64,000 nt of DNA from Acidobacteriota bacterium (GCA_013289835.1 JABCZG010000011.1:62001-126000), one strand, 5' to 3'. Numbered from the stretch's first letter, positions 37,843 through 46,956 are shown. Numbers and translations: made by a program. Notes: a model not told the origin generated them from the sequence alone.

Positions 37843-38253
37843 ATGGCGACCCAGCAAGATCCGATCATGAAGAACACTACAACCGGAGGCTCACCCCGAT
37901 TGCCTGTCTCGCGCACGGAGCGCCGCGGCACCCGCCGCTGCAAAATTACGCAGCTCATGCGCATCCGTCCCTCGGACCCCAACGTCGATCACTTTGAGGA
38001 CATGCGCGGCTCCGCCAGCGTGTCCCGCTCCGGCGTGTACTTTCAGTCCAGCGAACCCAACTACGAAGTTGGCATGCGGCTTTTCGTGACCATGCCGTAT
38101 TCGAAAGATCCTGCTTCCATGTGTCGCGAATATCTCGCGGAAGTTGTCCGCCGCGACGTTCTGCCGACGGGCATGTTCGGCATCGGGATCAAGATCCTGA
38201 TGGAAATGGGAATACAGCACACCTACAATTTTGGCGCCCCTGGCCCTCGCTAG
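37843..38253 (+). CDS. PilZ-domain protein
   Basis: 136-residue protein formed almost wholly by one PilZ-like domain. The N-terminal arginine motif RTERRGTRRCKI is followed by the second motif region SVSRSGVYFQSSEP (D/N-x-S-x-x-G form, with Ser in place of the first Asp/Asn), then beta strands to the end. PilZ domains bind cyclic di-GMP via the RxxxR and D/NxSxxG motifs. Binding here is plausible but the second motif is not canonical. The start is ATG 37843; an internal Met at residue 9 is possible. It stands alone. Confidence 0.7.
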   Translation: MATQQDPIMKNTTTGGSPRLPVSRTERRGTRRCKITQLMRIRPSDPNVDHFEDMRGSASVSRSGVYFQSSEPNYEVGMRLFVTMPYSKDPASMCREYLAEVVRRDVLPTGMFGIGIKILMEMGIQHTYNFGAPGPR

Positions 38254-38299
38254 CCGGCAACGTCGCTAATTCGAATTCATCACGAATAAAAACAAGAGT

Positions 38300-38324
38300 G
38301 GGCGTCCCGTGAATTGGGACGCCC
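38300..38324 (-). terminator. Intrinsic terminator of the TPR gene
   Basis: Perfect 9-bp stem GGGCGTCCC (38300-38308) / GGGACGCCC (38316-38324) with a 7-base loop. Read on the - strand it is followed by CTCTTGTTTTTATT, an adequate U-tract, 30 bp after the TPR stop. It may also serve the PilZ gene from the other side. Confidence 0.75.
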
Positions 38325-38354
38325 GCTCCTGCGTTTGGGGGTGGAGAGAACTCG

Positions 38355-38819
38355 TTACGCCGTCTGCCGGAAAACTTTCATGGCACGATGCCTCAGAACT
38401 CCAAGCTGTCGATTCAAAGGATGCCTGCGGCCAAGGAAGGAAAGCACCGGAGGCCGCCGCTCAGTCAATTTGTTCATGGCAATCGTCAGCCGCACATCGC
38501 GGCGAGCAAATTTCAGCCCGGACTGCAGCGCTTCCACGGCTTCATCGCGCCGTCCGGCAGTGGCATACACTTCAGCGAGATTCAGATAGAGCTGCGCCTG
38601 ATTCCGCTTCATTCGAACGGCGGAGTCGCAGAGTCTTTCGGCTTCGCCCCACTTGTGTTCGGAGCGCGCCAGGACCACTCCGAGGTAGGACATGTAGTAG
38701 GGATTGTTCTTATCCAGGTCCACCGCGCGGCGCATGTGCGGCAGGGCTTTTATGGCGTAGTTATCGCGCAGGAGCGTCAAGCCAGTCTTGAATTCTCGGA
38801 AAGCTTCCGTATCCATCAT
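38355..38819 (-). CDS. Tetratricopeptide-repeat protein
   Basis: 154 residues with about three TPR units (YAIKALPHMRRAVDLDKNNPYY, WGEAERLCDSAVRMKRNQAQLY, RDEAVEALQSGLKF) and a basic C-terminal tail (LGRRHPLNRQLGVLRHRAMKVF). No signal peptide. It starts four bases after the stop of a small membrane-protein gene, so the two are coupled. Likely a protein-interaction module; partner unknown. Confidence 0.75.
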   Translation of the reverse strand: MMDTEAFREFKTGLTLLRDNYAIKALPHMRRAVDLDKNNPYYMSYLGVVLARSEHKWGEAERLCDSAVRMKRNQAQLYLNLAEVYATAGRRDEAVEALQSGLKFARRDVRLTIAMNKLTERRPPVLSFLGRRHPLNRQLGVLRHRAMKVFRQTA

Positions 38820-38823
38820 CGGT

Positions 38824-39027
38824 TCACCTCGCCCAGCGTGCCGCGTGCGGATGGGCTTTCGAACGCGCGGCTGCGGAAGAATAGGATTTCCGGGAAGTGG
38901 GGAAGCGCTCGCGCGACCCGAAGGCGATACGCGCCAACCGTAGCTGTGAAGCTCTAATAAAGATTGTCCAGCTCATCGGAGCGATGAACAGAACAGCGAG
39001 CAGCGAAGTCGTGAGCGAGGTTCCCAT
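38824..39027 (-). CDS. Small single-helix membrane protein
   Basis: 67 residues. The N-terminal hydrophobic segment (about 6-24, TSLLAVLFIAPMSWTIFI) is followed by a basic Ser/Arg/Ala-rich tail. AAGGA lies six bases before ATG 39027 on the - strand, and the TPR gene follows four bases after the stop. This supports a real, co-translated gene. No family is recognised. It may anchor the TPR protein at the membrane (inference). Confidence 0.45.
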   Translation of the reverse strand: MGTSLTTSLLAVLFIAPMSWTIFIRASQLRLARIAFGSRERFPTSRKSYSSAAARSKAHPHAARWAR

Positions 39028-39147
39028 CCCAGTCCTTCTTCACCGTACACGGCGGGTTGCAAAGAATCTACTGACCGGGAGGACAGTCTTGGTTCAGCGG
39101 CACTGACGTAGTAGAGAGAAGAATGAGGACAGGTGCTGCGTTGGCCT

Positions 39148-40242
39148 TCAACGAGGCGCGGATTGCTTCCAATCGCGGCGCCACTTATCCCAATCTTTCT
39201 TGGTGGCCGCGAGCATGGACTTGGCGGCTTTGTGAAGCCACCGACCCCGCCGCGTGGCAACGTCCTGCCTAATTTTGCCGATGGCCTGGGGGGTACTGAA
39301 ATGCATGTTGGCAGTCTCCCAGCCCATGGAGTAGAGCAGACGAGCCTCGTCGCGATCCTTGGCAAGGGAAGCTAGTTCAATCCGCGAGCAGTCTGGGGCC
39401 AGGCGGCGGACCACCCAGCGTCCATGAAAATGCACGCAGGGGTCGGGCACACGAATGGATCGTTGCACCAGCTTTTCGCAGTAAATTTCATTGGACGAAG
39501 CCTTTTTGGCCCAAACCCAGGCCGAGGGACGGATGGCTTTAGCTTCTCGGGCGATGAAGGCTCCGCGCCAGCGCGACAAGGCGAGAATCCGTGGGTGTCC
39601 GAGGCTTCCCATACCTGCGATGCGTCGCTTCAAGAGATACCCCTGCTTTGGGGAAGGAAGCCACTGCTCCAAGAGTTTGCGTGCTTCCTCAGGCGGCTTG
39701 GCGGTGAAGGGTTGCAAGTGCTCCAGCTTGTTCCAGAACTGGACGGGGTCGCGAAGTTTGCCAAGGGCGAGCAGGCGCAGCCAGCGATGATTTTCCGCCA
39801 GGATGAAGGCTTTGCCGCCGGCGGCCAGCGCGTCTCGATAGCCCTCCTCGATGGCCTCGGAAGCCGCCCTTCTTGAGATGCATAGGTGCTCCTCCTCGAT
39901 GGCGACGTAGACGCTGGTGAGCAAGCGCACCAGATCGAGGGTATAGGCCGTGGGCCAGGCTTCGTCCAAATCGTTCACACCCCAGATGAGGCGGCCTTCC
40001 TCGTCGCGCCAGGTTCCGAAGTTTTCGATGTGCAGATCGCCGACGCCCAGTACCGCCGGGGCCTTCGTTAAATCGGCGCAGTGCTCGGGCCAAAGCTGCA
40101 GCCAGCGGTAGAAGGTGGCGCGGAAAAAAGGGAAGGCGGCTTCGGCCATGTGCTCGTGCTTGAGGGCGAGATCCTGGCGAATAATTGGCAGTTGCCCTGC
40201 CAGCCAGTGCTCGAAATCGGCGGTTGCTTTGAAAATATTCAT
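39148..40242 (-). CDS. DUF2252 family protein
   Basis: 364 residues of the DUF2252 family, distantly kinase-like (aminoglycoside-phosphotransferase fold). Visible family motifs: FFRATFYRWLQLWP near the start, GDLHIENFGTWRDEEGRLIWGVNDLDEAWPT split as GDLHIENFG and GVNDLDEAW (about 68-95), and VRLLTSV. These resemble the HGDxHxxN and D-box of APH-type kinases. No function is established. It follows glyA on the same strand with a 24-bp gap. Confidence 0.82.
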   Translation of the reverse strand: MNIFKATADFEHWLAGQLPIIRQDLALKHEHMAEAAFPFFRATFYRWLQLWPEHCADLTKAPAVLGVGDLHIENFGTWRDEEGRLIWGVNDLDEAWPTAYTLDLVRLLTSVYVAIEEEHLCISRRAASEAIEEGYRDALAAGGKAFILAENHRWLRLLALGKLRDPVQFWNKLEHLQPFTAKPPEEARKLLEQWLPSPKQGYLLKRRIAGMGSLGHPRILALSRWRGAFIAREAKAIRPSAWVWAKKASSNEIYCEKLVQRSIRVPDPCVHFHGRWVVRRLAPDCSRIELASLAKDRDEARLLYSMGWETANMHFSTPQAIGKIRQDVATRRGRWLHKAAKSMLAATKKDWDKWRRDWKQSAPR

Positions 40243-40266
40243 GCGTGAGCGTCGTGATCCAAACGG

Positions 40267-41580
40267 CTAGACGTGCGCGGGTTCGGAACGCGTGGGACCG
40301 CCCTTCACGCGGGCTTCATAGATGGGGAATCGCCCGGCGAGCTCGGCGACTTGCTTGCGCACGCGCTGTTCGATTTCCGCATTGCCGATGTTGGAAAGGA
40401 TTTCGACGATCCAGGCGCCGATTTGTTCCATCTCGGGTTCGCGCATGCCGCGCGTAGTCACAGAAGGGGTGCCCAAACGGATGCCGCCGCCCTTCATGGG
40501 GGGCAGGGGATCGAAGGGAATGGAATTCTTGTTGACGGTGATGCCGGCGCGATCAAGGGCCTTTTCGGCGTCGGTTCCGGTGATTCCGCGAGGGTGGACT
40601 TCGATCAGGAAGAGGTGATTGTCCGTGCCACCGGTGACGATGCGAAAGCCCCGTTTGGCTACTGCGGCGGCCATAACCTTGGTGTTGGCCACGACTTGCT
40701 TCTGATAGTCCTTGAAAGAGGGCTCCATGGCTTCCCTCAGGCACACAGCTTTGGCGGCGATGGTATTCACCAGTGGCCCGCCCTGGATACCGGGGAACGT
40801 CAGCTTGTCCAGTTCCTTGGCAAAGGCGGCTTTGCAGAGCACCAATCCTCCGCGGGGGCCGCGGAGTGTTTTGTGCGTGGTGGTGGAGACGATGTCCGCG
40901 TGCGGGACGGGGCTGGGATGGACGCCGGCAGCGACTAAACCGGCGATGTGGGCCATATCCACGAAGAAAAGCGCGCCGACGGACCTGGCGGCTTTGGAGA
41001 TGCGCTCGAAATCAATGATGCGCGAGTACGCGCTTGCGCCGGCCACGATCATCTTCGGCTTGTGTTCGAGGGCGAGTTTTTCGATTTCGTCGTAATCAAT
41101 GCGCTCGTCTTCTTTTTTCACGCCGTAGGCCACGAATTTGTACATGCGGCCGGAGAAGTTGAGCGGATGGCCGTGCGTCAGGTGGCCACCGTGGGAAAGA
41201 TTCATGCCCAGCACGGTGTCGCCCGGCTGCAGGGTGGACATGTAGACGGCGACGTTTGCGGAGGTGCCGGAATGCGCCTGGACGTTGGCGTGTTCGGCGC
41301 CGAACAGCTCCTTGGCGCGATCGATCGCGAGCTGCTCGACCTTGTCGGCGTATTCGCAGCCGCCGTAGTAACGCTTGCCGGGATAGCCTTCGGCGTACTT
41401 GTTGGTGAAGATGGAGCCCATGGCTTCGAGAACGGCTTCGGAGACGAGGTTTTCGGAGGGGATTAATTCGAGGCCGGTGGCCTGGCGCTTCGCTTCTTCA
41501 CGGAGCAAGTCAGCGATTTGTGGATCAACAGCATCCAGCGGACGATTCATGCGGTCGTTCGCATCGGTGGTCTTGCTCAT
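40267..41580 (-). CDS. glyA: Serine hydroxymethyltransferase
   Basis: 437-residue PLP enzyme that interconverts serine and glycine while charging tetrahydrofolate with a one-carbon unit. The PLP lysine is Lys237 in [14 protein letters not shown]. Other hallmarks are [40 protein letters not shown] and [12 protein letters not shown]. It is about 20 residues longer than E. coli GlyA, mostly at the N-terminus, where a Met at residue 11 is another possible start. Probably in one unit with the DUF2252 gene. Confidence 0.96.
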   Translation of the reverse strand: MSKTTDANDRMNRPLDAVDPQIADLLREEAKRQATGLELIPSENLVSEAVLEAMGSIFTNKYAEGYPGKRYYGGCEYADKVEQLAIDRAKELFGAEHANVQAHSGTSANVAVYMSTLQPGDTVLGMNLSHGGHLTHGHPLNFSGRMYKFVAYGVKKEDERIDYDEIEKLALEHKPKMIVAGASAYSRIIDFERISKAARSVGALFFVDMAHIAGLVAAGVHPSPVPHADIVSTTTHKTLRGPRGGLVLCKAAFAKELDKLTFPGIQGGPLVNTIAAKAVCLREAMEPSFKDYQKQVVANTKVMAAAVAKRGFRIVTGGTDNHLFLIEVHPRGITGTDAEKALDRAGITVNKNSIPFDPLPPMKGGGIRLGTPSVTTRGMREPEMEQIGAWIVEILSNIGNAEIEQRVRKQVAELAGRFPIYEARVKGGPTRSEPAHV

Positions 41581-41770
41581 AGAGTGGCCTCGCTTCGTTC
41601 GCTTGAGAGTTCTCTGATTTGCCGTTAAACGATTCTATCGAATGGGCCGGGTGAAAGCCAATTGCGAGGAAGTGGGCGCCTGAAAGCAGAGGGAAAAATG
41701 GAATTACGCAAAGAGCACAAAGACCAAAGAGATCGCAGAGGAATACCCGCGCAGCCATCTGGAAGACAAT

Positions 41771-41786
41771 TCTAGAAATGTCTAGA
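41771..41786. promoter_or_regulatory. Candidate operator of the toxin-antitoxin pair
   Basis: Two TCTAGA palindromes at 41771-41776 and 41781-41786, exactly 10 bp apart, with a related TTAGACC nearby (41811-41817). They lie 46 bp before the antitoxin ATG. Same-face spacing of short palindromes is typical of ribbon-helix-helix antitoxin operators. The rest of the gap 41581-41831 shows nothing clear. Confidence 0.4.
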
Positions 41787-41831
41787 CCATGGACAGTTGG
41801 AGGGGTATGCTTAGACCTGAGAGAGGCAACG

Positions 41832-42068
41832 ATGGGCAAAGTCACGACAAGGAAGATTGGGTTGGAGATGGATGCGCAGCTATACGCCAAGCTGTCCAAA
41901 GTGGCTGAGCGGAATGGCCAGTCGCGGCGTTTCTTGCTCGAGAAGGCGCTGGAGCACTATCTGGAAGTGGTTGTGCCATCGCAGAATACGGTTCGGCCTG
42001 AGGTCATGAAGCACTTCCGCCGTTCAACCGAGAAGAATCGCAGACTGCACCAACTCTTGGCGCAATAA
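41832..42068 (+). CDS. CopG/ribbon-helix-helix antitoxin
   Basis: 78-residue DNA-binding antitoxin. The N-terminal RHH domain (about 4-48) reads TTRKIGLEMDAQLYAKLSKVA, then RRFLLEKALEHYLE. The C-terminal basic helix (KHFRRSTEKNRRLHQLL) would clamp the toxin. The start ATG 41832 is preceded by GAGAGG. The stop TAA directly abuts the ATG of the Doc gene. It probably represses its own operon through the TCTAGA sites upstream. Confidence 0.82.
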   Translation: MGKVTTRKIGLEMDAQLYAKLSKVAERNGQSRRFLLEKALEHYLEVVVPSQNTVRPEVMKHFRRSTEKNRRLHQLLAQ

Positions 42069-42455
42069 ATGGCGGAGTATTTCTATCCGACCGTCGCGGA
42101 AGCGATGGAGATGCACCGCCTGCTGATTGATGAGTTTGGTGGCATGCACGGCCTGCGCGACAGCGGGCTACTGGAAGCGGCCATCTACCGCCCGCAGAAC
42201 GGCTATCACGATGATTTGACACATGAAGCTGCGGCGCTGATGGAATCCATGGCAAACAATCACGCGTTTTTGGACGGCAACAAGCGGATCAGCTTGGCGA
42301 TTACCGATACTTTTCTGCGCATGAATGGGTACTACCTTGAAATTGAGCCTGTGCCAGCTCATCAATTCATAACCGAGTCCATCGGCAAGAGAGAATTTCG
42401 GGTCCGTCAGATTCGCGACTGGCTTACGAGCCACACCCGACCCCTATCCGAGTAA
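42069..42455 (+). CDS. doc: Doc-family toxin (Fic fold)
   Basis: 128-residue Doc toxin with the motif HAFLDGNKR (about residues 66-74), which matches the HxFx[D/E]GNKR catalytic loop. Family landmarks DSGLLEAAIYRPQNGY and ANNHAFLDGNK are present. In phage P1, Doc phosphorylates EF-Tu and stops translation. The gene is complete and all motif residues are intact, so it should be active. Start directly after the antitoxin stop with no spacer. Confidence 0.9.
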   Translation: MAEYFYPTVAEAMEMHRLLIDEFGGMHGLRDSGLLEAAIYRPQNGYHDDLTHEAAALMESMANNHAFLDGNKRISLAITDTFLRMNGYYLEIEPVPAHQFITESIGKREFRVRQIRDWLTSHTRPLSE

Positions 42456-42645
42456 AAGCTCCCGCTGCTTTTCTCCATCGCGCCATTCCAATGGTGCAGA
42501 TGTACTTCTAGATGCTGTACTTCCCTCATCGCCAGGAGATCAATCGCAAGTTTAAATTTCGATCAGCAGGATTTCTGCGCGCCTGCGCTTGGTGCGGGGT
42601 GATATAGTTGGCGCAATTTTCGCAGGAGCCTCAAAGGAGCTGGCG

Positions 42646-43536
42646 ATGATGCCTTCCTGGAACAGCCGCAATCAACTCTTCAGAAAAGAAGGCCGACTCA
42701 TTCGATGGAGTTACGTGCTCGCCGGATGCGCGTTGATCTCTTTCTGCATTGGTGGCACTTGGCTCCTGGCGCAGGACAAGAATCCGTTTGCGCGGGACGC
42801 GAAGGCGGCGAAGCTGGGAGAGTTTCAGTTTCGGGCGAACTGCGCGTTTTGCCACGGGTTGGGGGCGCGCGGCGGAGGACGCGGGCCGGATCTGACGCGG
42901 GCACAGAAGCGCCATGGAAGTTCGGATGCAGACCTGTTTCGAACGATCAACGAGGGAGTTCCGGGGACCGCGATGCCGCCAAATGGGGCGACACAGCAGG
43001 GCGTGGGGATGACGGATGAGGAGATCTGGCAGGTGATTAGCTACATTCGCAGCGTCGAGAAAAAGGCGGATGCGACGTCCACTGGGAATGCGGCGCATGG
43101 CAAGGAACTCTTTCAGGGCACGGCGGGATGCTCGACGTGCCACATGATTCAGGGGAAGGGCGGGCGAATTGGGCCGGACCTCAGCACTGCTGGTTCGGCG
43201 CGCTCGACGGAATATTTGGTTGAGTCGGTGCGCATGCCGAGCAAGCGGCTCGCGCAAGGAATTTCCGAGGCAATGAAAGAATTTTCGCAAGAGTACGAGA
43301 CGGTGACCGTGGTTACGGCGGACGGGACGAAGTTTATGGGGGTGGTGCTGAATGAGGATCATTTCACGCTGCAGATGATGGATACGCGGGAGAATTTGCA
43401 TCTTTTCGAAAAGGACAAGTTGAAGTCGTTGGAGAAGAGCCGGGAATCGTTGATGCCGGCATACGATCAGAAAATGCTGAGCGATAAAGATCTGCAGGAT
43501 GTGGTGGCGTATTTGCTTCTGGTAGGTGCGCAATGA
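42646..43536 (+). CDS. Diheme cytochrome c, partner of the PQQ dehydrogenase
   Basis: 296 residues from ATG 42646 (AGGAG eight bases upstream; ATG 42649 is equally placed). A signal or anchor helix (WSYVLAGCALISFCIGGTWLLA) is followed by two heme domains: CAFCHGLGARGGGRGPDL and CSTCHMIQGKGGRIGPDL. The C-terminal part (TVVTADGTKFMGVVLNED, LQDVVAYLL) matches the heme-binding domain seen in planctomycete and acidobacterial cytochromes. Its stop overlaps the start of the PQQ dehydrogenase (4 bp), so it is very likely its electron acceptor. Periplasmic. Confidence 0.88.
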   Translation: MMPSWNSRNQLFRKEGRLIRWSYVLAGCALISFCIGGTWLLAQDKNPFARDAKAAKLGEFQFRANCAFCHGLGARGGGRGPDLTRAQKRHGSSDADLFRTINEGVPGTAMPPNGATQQGVGMTDEEIWQVISYIRSVEKKADATSTGNAAHGKELFQGTAGCSTCHMIQGKGGRIGPDLSTAGSARSTEYLVESVRMPSKRLAQGISEAMKEFSQEYETVTVVTADGTKFMGVVLNEDHFTLQMMDTRENLHLFEKDKLKSLEKSRESLMPAYDQKMLSDKDLQDVVAYLLLVGAQ

Positions 43537-45182
43537 AGAGGGGCTACATGGCTCGTAATAATAAAGGCAGATTCCTCGCTGCGCTCGGAATGACCCATCT
43601 CGTCAGTGCGACGCTTATGCTGTTCGCGATCGCTGCTTACTTTGTGCCGTCGGCGAGCGCGCAGGTGACAGCGCAACGGCTGCTAGATTCAGCGAAGGAG
43701 CCGCAAAACTGGCTGATGTATTCGGGCGATTACGCGGGGCGGCGGTTCAGCGCATTGGAGCAGATCAACACTTCGAATGCGGCTGCGCTGGTTCCCAAGT
43801 GGGCTTATCAGACGATGGCGGGCGGAAAATTTGAGGCGACGCCGCTGGTAGTGGACGGAATTCTCTACGGCACGGGGCAGGACAATCGCGCGTTTGCGCT
43901 CGATGCGAAGTCGGGTCGGCCCATTTGGCAATATCAGCGGGCGTTGCCGGCGGATATTCGGCCGTGCTGCGGGCGCGTGAACCGGGGGCTGGCGGTTCTT
44001 GGCGACAAAGTTTTTCTAGGCACGCTGGATTCGCACGTGATTGCGCTCGACGCGAAGACAGGAAACGTGCTGTGGGACGTTACCGCCGTCGATTATCGCG
44101 GCGGCTATAGCATTACGCTTGCACCGCTGGTGATTAAGAATCTTGTGATCATCGGCGTTTCCGGCGGTGAATACGGCATTCGCGGATTCATTGACGCGTA
44201 TGACGCCGCGACGGGCGATCGCAAATGGCGCTTCTACACAGTGCCTGGGCCCGGCGAGCCGGGGCATGAGACGTGGGAAGGCGACTCGTGGAAGACTGGC
44301 GGCGCGCCGGCATGGATCACGGGCACTTATGATCCCTCGACCGACACTACGTTTTGGACGACGGGGAATCCTTCGCCTTCGAATCGCGGCGAAGGGCGCG
44401 CGGGGGACAATCTCTACAGCAATTCGTTGCTGGCGCTCGATCCGGAGACGGGAAAGTTGAAATGGTATTTTCAGTTTTCAAAACATGATGAACACGACTA
44501 TGACGCCACGCAGGTGCCGGTCATGGTGGACCAGGGCGAGAAGCATTTGATCATGCAGGCGAATCGCGATGGATTTTTTTACTTGATTGACCGGGCGAGC
44601 GGGAAACTGATTTACGCGAAGCCCTTCGCCAAAGTGACATGGAGCGATTCGAAAGATGCTAGCGGGGCGCCCATCGCGCGGAAGGATGCTTCGCCGACGC
44701 CGGATGGGACGCGCGTGTGCCCGGGCGCGGCGGGAGCGACGAACTGGATGTCGCCAACCTACGATCCCCAAACGCAATTGTTTTACGTGACGGCGCGCGA
44801 GCAGTGCGACATTTTCAGCACGGCGCCGCAGCCGTATGAGCGCGGGCACGCTTATTACGGCAGCGCGTATTTTCCGAACGACGATGCCGCGCCCTTTACC
44901 GGCGCGTTGCGCGCGATTGAACCCGGCACGGGAACTATCAAATGGGAATGGAAGCATCCGTCGCCAACGTGGTCCGGGGTGCTATCCACGGCAGGCGGAC
45001 TTGTCTTCACCGGCGATGCGGAAGGGAATTTCATTGCGCTGGAAGCCGCTTCCGGGAAAGCGCTGTGGCATTTTCAGTGCGGAGCGTCGGTGTACTCGTC
45101 GCCAATGACTTTCGCGATTGAAGGCAAACAGTATGTGGCTGTGGTGGCGGGGTCCTCGTTGTTCACGTTCGCTCTGCCGTGA
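43533..45182 (+). CDS. PQQ-dependent alcohol dehydrogenase (methanol/ethanol family)
   Basis: 549-residue periplasmic quinoprotein with a signal peptide ending near SASAQVTA. Hallmarks: W-docking repeats of the eight-blade propeller (NWLMYSGDYAGRRFS, FALDAKSGRPIWQYQ, ALDPETGKLKWYFQ, FIALEAASGKALWHF), the vicinal disulfide RPCCGRVNRG, metal ligands Glu in GGEYGIRGF and Asn in TTGNPSPSN, and catalytic Asp322. Asp324 two residues later (HDYDA) is the extra acid of lanthanide-dependent members. ATG 43548 is another possible start. It oxidises an unknown alcohol and passes electrons to the cytochrome encoded upstream. Confidence 0.88.
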   Translation: MKRGYMARNNKGRFLAALGMTHLVSATLMLFAIAAYFVPSASAQVTAQRLLDSAKEPQNWLMYSGDYAGRRFSALEQINTSNAAALVPKWAYQTMAGGKFEATPLVVDGILYGTGQDNRAFALDAKSGRPIWQYQRALPADIRPCCGRVNRGLAVLGDKVFLGTLDSHVIALDAKTGNVLWDVTAVDYRGGYSITLAPLVIKNLVIIGVSGGEYGIRGFIDAYDAATGDRKWRFYTVPGPGEPGHETWEGDSWKTGGAPAWITGTYDPSTDTTFWTTGNPSPSNRGEGRAGDNLYSNSLLALDPETGKLKWYFQFSKHDEHDYDATQVPVMVDQGEKHLIMQANRDGFFYLIDRASGKLIYAKPFAKVTWSDSKDASGAPIARKDASPTPDGTRVCPGAAGATNWMSPTYDPQTQLFYVTAREQCDIFSTAPQPYERGHAYYGSAYFPNDDAAPFTGALRAIEPGTGTIKWEWKHPSPTWSGVLSTAGGLVFTGDAEGNFIALEAASGKALWHFQCGASVYSSPMTFAIEGKQYVAVVAGSSLFTFALP

Positions 45183-45276
45183 GCGTGTTGCGAGATATTT
45201 GCTCAGTGCGTCCTGGAAAAATGGGGTTTTGCGGCTGCGAGCACAATCTTTAAATTCACGCTATACTTGGAAGGTT

Positions 45277-46956
45277 ATGCTCGCCGTCAACAATGTCACT
45301 ATGCGATTCGGTCCGCGCGTTCTCTTTGAGAACGTGACGTGCACCTTCATGGCGGGGCGGCGCTACGCCATCACCGGGCCCAACGGCGCCGGCAAATCCA
45401 CCTTTATGAAGATTTTGACGGGCGAGATTGACTCGACCAGCGGGTCGGTCACACGCCCGAAGAAAATGGGTGTGTTGCGCCAGGACCAGTTTGCGTTTGA
45501 CGACTACCGTGTGATTGACACGGTGATCATGGGGAATGCGGCGTTGTGGAAGGCGCTGGAAGAGCGCGACGCGCTGTACGCCAAGCCGCACGAGTCGCTG
45601 ACCGACGCGGATGGGATGCGGCTGGGCGAACTGGAGGGAATTGTTGGCGAGGAAGGCGGGTACACGGCGGAAGCGGATGCCGCAGTGCTGCTCGATGGGC
45701 TGGGCGTCGAGGTAGGGCTGCACGAACGCAAGATGGGAGAGCTGCAGGGCGGACAAAAAGTTCGCGTGCTGCTGGCGCAGGCGCTCTTCGGCAATCCCAC
45801 TGCGCTGCTGCTCGACGAGCCAACGAACAACCTGGACCTGGATTCGGTGCATTGGCTGCAGCGATATCTTTGCGATTATGAGGGGGTGCTGATTGTGATT
45901 TCGCACGACCGGCATTTTTTGAACAGCGTTTGCACGCATACCGCGGACATCGACTACGAAACGATCATCATGTACATCGGCGGGTACGACGACATGGTGG
46001 TGGCCAAGACGCAGATTCGCGGGCGCATCGAAGCCGACAACGCGAATCGCGAGAAGAAAATTGCGCAGTTGCAGGATTTCATCGCGCGGTTTTCGGCGGG
46101 CACTCGTTCGGCGCAGGCGACTTCGCGGAAGAAAGAAGTCGAGCGGCTGCAAACCACCGAGTTGGCGAGGAGCAACATCCAGCGGCCATACATTAAATTT
46201 GATATGAAGCGGAATTCGGGGAAGCACCCGCTGGAAATTCGCAGCGTCGAAAAATCCTACGACGATTTGAAAGTGATTCCGAAGTTTTCGGCCAGCGTGA
46301 TCCGCGGAGAGAAAATTGCGCTCATGGGGCGCAACGGCGCGGGCAAGACCACGCTGCTGAAATCTTTGGTTCGCAACGCGCCGGGATTCATTGAAACCAA
46401 GGACGAGGAGTTTCCGATCGATGGCGGCGAGGCGCGGTGGGGACACGAAGTGGCGGTGGGCTATTTCGCGCAGGACCACGGCGAGTCCATCACCAAGGGC
46501 ATGACCGCAATCGACTGGCTATGGCAATACGATGCCAGCGCTTCACAACAGGAATTGCGCGGATTGATGGGGCAGATGCTCTTCAGCGGCGAAGATGCGC
46601 TGAAGCCGACGAGGGCGCTCTCCGGGGGCGAATCCGCGCGGCTGATTTTTTGCCGGCTGATGCTGCAGAAGCCTAATTTTCTGGTGCTGGACGAGCCGAC
46701 GAATCACCTCGACCTGGAATCCATCAACGCGTTGAACATTGCGCTGCAGCGCTACGACGGAACGGTGCTGCTGGTCACGCACGACCACGACGTGATTGAC
46801 GAAGTCGCGACGCGTATTTGGCATTTTCAAGATGGCAAAATCGAGGACTTCAAGGGTCCGTACGAAGAGTACGTGGCGTACGAAGAAGCAAAAGCCGCGC
46901 AGAATCCGGCGGCTGCGCCTCGTGCGGGTGCGCGGCGCGCATCCGTTCCCTCATAA
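45277..46956 (+). CDS. ABC-F ATPase, YbiT-like
   Basis: 559-residue cytosolic tandem ABC ATPase without membrane domain, of the ABC-F translation-factor group. Walker A motifs are GPNGAGKST and GRNGAGKTT. The signatures are LQGGQKVRVLL (first, degenerate) and LSGGESARLIF (second), each followed by LLLDEPTNNLDL and LVLDEPTNHLDL. The inter-domain linker (about 245-310) carries the basic helix typical of the P-site tRNA-interacting motif. MGVLRQDQFAF is YbiT-like. Start ATG 45277 has AAGG upstream; the frame is open further up within the PQQ gene. Confidence 0.9.
   Translation: MLAVNNVTMRFGPRVLFENVTCTFMAGRRYAITGPNGAGKSTFMKILTGEIDSTSGSVTRPKKMGVLRQDQFAFDDYRVIDTVIMGNAALWKALEERDALYAKPHESLTDADGMRLGELEGIVGEEGGYTAEADAAVLLDGLGVEVGLHERKMGELQGGQKVRVLLAQALFGNPTALLLDEPTNNLDLDSVHWLQRYLCDYEGVLIVISHDRHFLNSVCTHTADIDYETIIMYIGGYDDMVVAKTQIRGRIEADNANREKKIAQLQDFIARFSAGTRSAQATSRKKEVERLQTTELARSNIQRPYIKFDMKRNSGKHPLEIRSVEKSYDDLKVIPKFSASVIRGEKIALMGRNGAGKTTLLKSLVRNAPGFIETKDEEFPIDGGEARWGHEVAVGYFAQDHGESITKGMTAIDWLWQYDASASQQELRGLMGQMLFSGEDALKPTRALSGGESARLIFCRLMLQKPNFLVLDEPTNHLDLESINALNIALQRYDGTVLLVTHDHDVIDEVATRIWHFQDGKIEDFKGPYEEYVAYEEAKAAQNPAAAPRAGARRASVPS

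Noticed and set aside
45256..46479. 407-codon antisense frame across the YbiT-like gene
   Set aside because: Antisense shadow with His/Arg/Leu-rich composition; Walker and signature motifs are all on the + strand.
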